Assembly: GCA_022266195.1 (NCBI GenBank)
Contig: WHVY01000003.1
Span: forward strand, 9,052,001 to 9,116,000
DNA from: Tetranychus cinnabarinus
Lineage: Eukaryota; Arthropoda; Arachnida; Trombidiformes; Tetranychidae
Length of the DNA: 64,000 nucleotides
Reading direction: 5' to 3'
The notes beneath the pieces are model-generated. The model ran no database searches. It saw only the letters and a program-made list of their open reading frames with translations, and had not been told where the DNA came from. Numbering within the stretch: position 1 is the first letter of the stretch; every line of letters begins with the position of its first letter. Below are positions 62,546-64,000 of the stretch, in pieces. The translations under genes were made by a program, and so were the position numbers.

Positions 62546-63812
62546 TTAGGGTGTCAAATAAGTTTTGCGGTTCGATATGAAGTTTTGGTCGAAATCAAAT
62601 GAAATTTTGTTTAATCAAAGTAAGCACCTCTAGCTTTAATACAACGCTCTAACCTTGACTTCAGAGAGCTAATACCGCTTCTGTACCATTCTGGTGATTT
62701 TGAGCGGAAAAAAGCGTTTAGAGCGTTAGTGACCTCCGTTTCTGAGTCAAATCTTTTTCCTTTGAGCGAGTATTTCAAATTTTTGAACAAAAAGTAGTCT
62801 GAGGGTGCTAGATCGGGAGAATAAGGGGGGTGATCTAGTGGTTGGAACCCAAGTTCGGAGATTTTGGTTCGAGTTGCTTGTGAAGTGTGAGGACGTGCAT
62901 TATCATGCAATAAAATGACTTTTGACCTCAGTTTTCCTCTTCTCTTCTCTTTTATATTTTCTCTAAGTTCGTCTAAAATTTGACAGTAACTATCAGAGTT
63001 GATTGTGGTTCCTTTTGGCATAACTTTTATCAGAAGAATACCTTCACAGTCCCAAAAAATCGTTGCCATGATCTTACGACGCTCATTTCTTATCTTAGGA
63101 ATTTCAGGCGGTTTTGAACCTCGAGGTAACCATTCTGCACAGTCCAATCTGCTTTCAGGTGTTTCATATGAAACCCATGTTTCATCACCAGTAACGATTC
63201 GAGACAAAAAATTCTCCCATTCGTCTCCAAATTCTGTCAAAGTTGAACGAGCGATTGCTAATCGTCGACGTTTTTCAGTCAATGATAAAGTCTTTGGGAC
63301 CCATCTTGCATTCATTTTTTGCAGGTCTAAATCATTTCTCAGAATAGTTCTTGCGGTTTCATGAGACAGCTCAAACCTTGCACTAATTTCTCGGGTAGAA
63401 ATCCGTCCATTATCTTTAACAAATTTTTGAACATTTCGAATTGTTTCGTTAGTTCGCACTTCTTTAGGTCTTCCTGATCTGGGTTTATCTGCGATCGATT
63501 GATGGCCCCACTTGAACTCTCTGAACCATCTTTGTATTGTTGAAATGCTAGGGCAATTATTACCATGAGCTTTGAGCAATATTTCATGAATTTGCTCAAT
63601 AGAATGGCCTGATGCATATAAAGCTCTGATTGTTTCACGATACTTTTCACGATTCATTATGTTTGAAGGACTGTAACTTTGTGAATAATTGGCCTAATTT
63701 GATCTTTTCTCTTTTATATTAATTAGATTTGGCTAAAAAACGCTTAATTCTAATATGATCAAAATTAATTATGCTTTTAATAGCGAACCGCAAAACTTAT
63801 TTGACACCCTAA
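62546..63812 (-). mobile_element. Complete mariner element, 1267 bp, inserted in a coding exon
   Basis: Perfect 29-bp terminal inverted repeats (62546-62574 and 63784-63812) begin ttagggtgtcaaataagttt. The target TA is duplicated at 62544-62545 and 63813-63814. The element encodes one intact transposase on the minus strand. Removing it and one TA restores the exon reading seen in the paralogous gene, which defines the insertion exactly. Confidence 0.97.
62611..63657 (-). CDS. Mariner transposase, DD34D, intact
   Basis: The 348-residue frame has the mariner layout. An N-terminal helix-turn-helix region (REKYRETIRALYASGHSIEQ, ISTIQRWFREFKWG) and the RSGRP linker are followed by the catalytic domain with TGDETW (Asp158), LLHDNARPH (Asp252) and YSPDLAPSDYFLF (Asp287). 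That gives the DD34D spacing diagnostic of mariner. WVPKTLS is the usual WVP motif variant. There is no stop or frameshift, and length is normal (about 345). It catalyses cut-and-paste transposition into TA sites by binding the flanking 29-bp repeats. The intact frame and perfect termini suggest a recently active copy. Subfamily is not assigned. Confidence 0.97.
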   Translation of the reverse strand: MNREKYRETIRALYASGHSIEQIHEILLKAHGNNCPSISTIQRWFREFKWGHQSIADKPRSGRPKEVRTNETIRNVQKFVKDNGRISTREISARFELSHETARTILRNDLDLQKMNARWVPKTLSLTEKRRRLAIARSTLTEFGDEWENFLSRIVTGDETWVSYETPESRLDCAEWLPRGSKPPEIPKIRNERRKIMATIFWDCEGILLIKVMPKGTTINSDSYCQILDELRENIKEKRRGKLRSKVILLHDNARPHTSQATRTKISELGFQPLDHPPYSPDLAPSDYFLFKNLKYSLKGKRFDSETEVTNALNAFFRSKSPEWYRSGISSLKSRLERCIKARGAYFD

Positions 63813-64000
63813 TACTTTTTCCCAACCTCAACTAAACAACATCTCAGTTATTGTTACAGCAACTAAAACCAATGGAAGTCGTCTTATACAAAAATCTGGT
63901 TCATTCAACATTGCATTAGAAAGCAAAGATCCACCTGCTGATGGAAGCCATTTCCCTGGCTGCGATCGAATCATTGATTACTATGAAAATAGTACAAGAG

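Larger units (their letters stand above)
61058..64000 (+). pseudogene. Secreted PKD-like protein with duplicated N-terminal domain, disrupted by a mariner insertion (continues beyond the window)
   Basis: Exons are read as 61058-61115, 61321-61662, 61926-62222 and 62324 onward, phases matching. The signal peptide MRSLSSFIILCFISSING and the exon order match the minus-strand paralogue at 59178-60301. Here the N-terminal domain exon is present twice in tandem (YEYRFKFDQFPQHDKIL and YEYRFKFYQFPEHDKTI). In exon 4 the frame runs VNGEVQEESFKFIEH and is then cut by a 1267-bp mariner at a TA. After the element it resumes FSQPQLNNISVIVTATKT, as in the paralogue, and runs off the window. Read through the element, the protein would stop 10 codons after the junction. 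Apart from the insertion the frame is intact, so the lesion is recent or polymorphic. Confidence 0.8.

Overview
The window looks like a stretch of a compact, AT-rich arthropod genome, most likely a trombidiform mite close to Tetranychus. Genes have short GT-AG introns, some only about 56 nt. Several genes have clear animal orthologues: ATG4, BIG3/ARFGEF3, a FAAH-type amidase and NHS/GUK-holder. A truncated secreted intradiol ring-cleavage dioxygenase sits among tandem F-box genes; spider mites are known to carry this enzyme family by lateral transfer from fungi. The species assignment is an inference from gene content.

Layout. 0-2.2 kb (minus): an ATG4-type autophagy protease whose first two exons encode a Tudor-like domain. 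3.7-10.6 kb (minus): a ten-exon ARFGEF3/BIG3 orthologue whose splice phases close into one 2070-codon frame. 10.9-24.0 kb: a tandem segmental duplication of F-box/LRR genes (three intact, one deletion pseudogene) and intradiol-dioxygenase remnants, all on the minus strand, with hAT-like MITEs and Tc1/mariner debris. 24.6-26.8 kb (minus): a FAAH2-like amidase with the complete Ser-Ser-Lys triad, plus candidate alternative first exons at 27.5 and 28.0-29.5 kb.

30.5-58.4 kb (plus): one large gene, the orthologue of vertebrate NHS and insect GUK-holder. It has a WAVE-homology N-terminus, a 19-kb first intron, two middle exons and a 4.5-kb last exon. The first intron holds a small antisense gene for a Tyr/Gly-rich secreted protein (39.6-39.95 kb) and a perfect 54-bp inverted repeat (34.9-35.1 kb).

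58.7-64.0 kb: a head-to-head pair of paralogous secreted proteins with PKD-like domains. The pair arose by an inverted duplication that includes the promoter. The plus-strand copy has a duplicated N-terminal domain exon, and a complete mariner element (perfect 29-bp terminal repeats, TA target duplication, intact DD34D transposase) has inserted into one of its coding exons. The conserved single-copy genes appear unrelated to each other in function; the dynamic parts are the F-box/dioxygenase array and the PKD-like pair. Exon boundaries were read by eye from splice signals and frame continuity, without transcript data.
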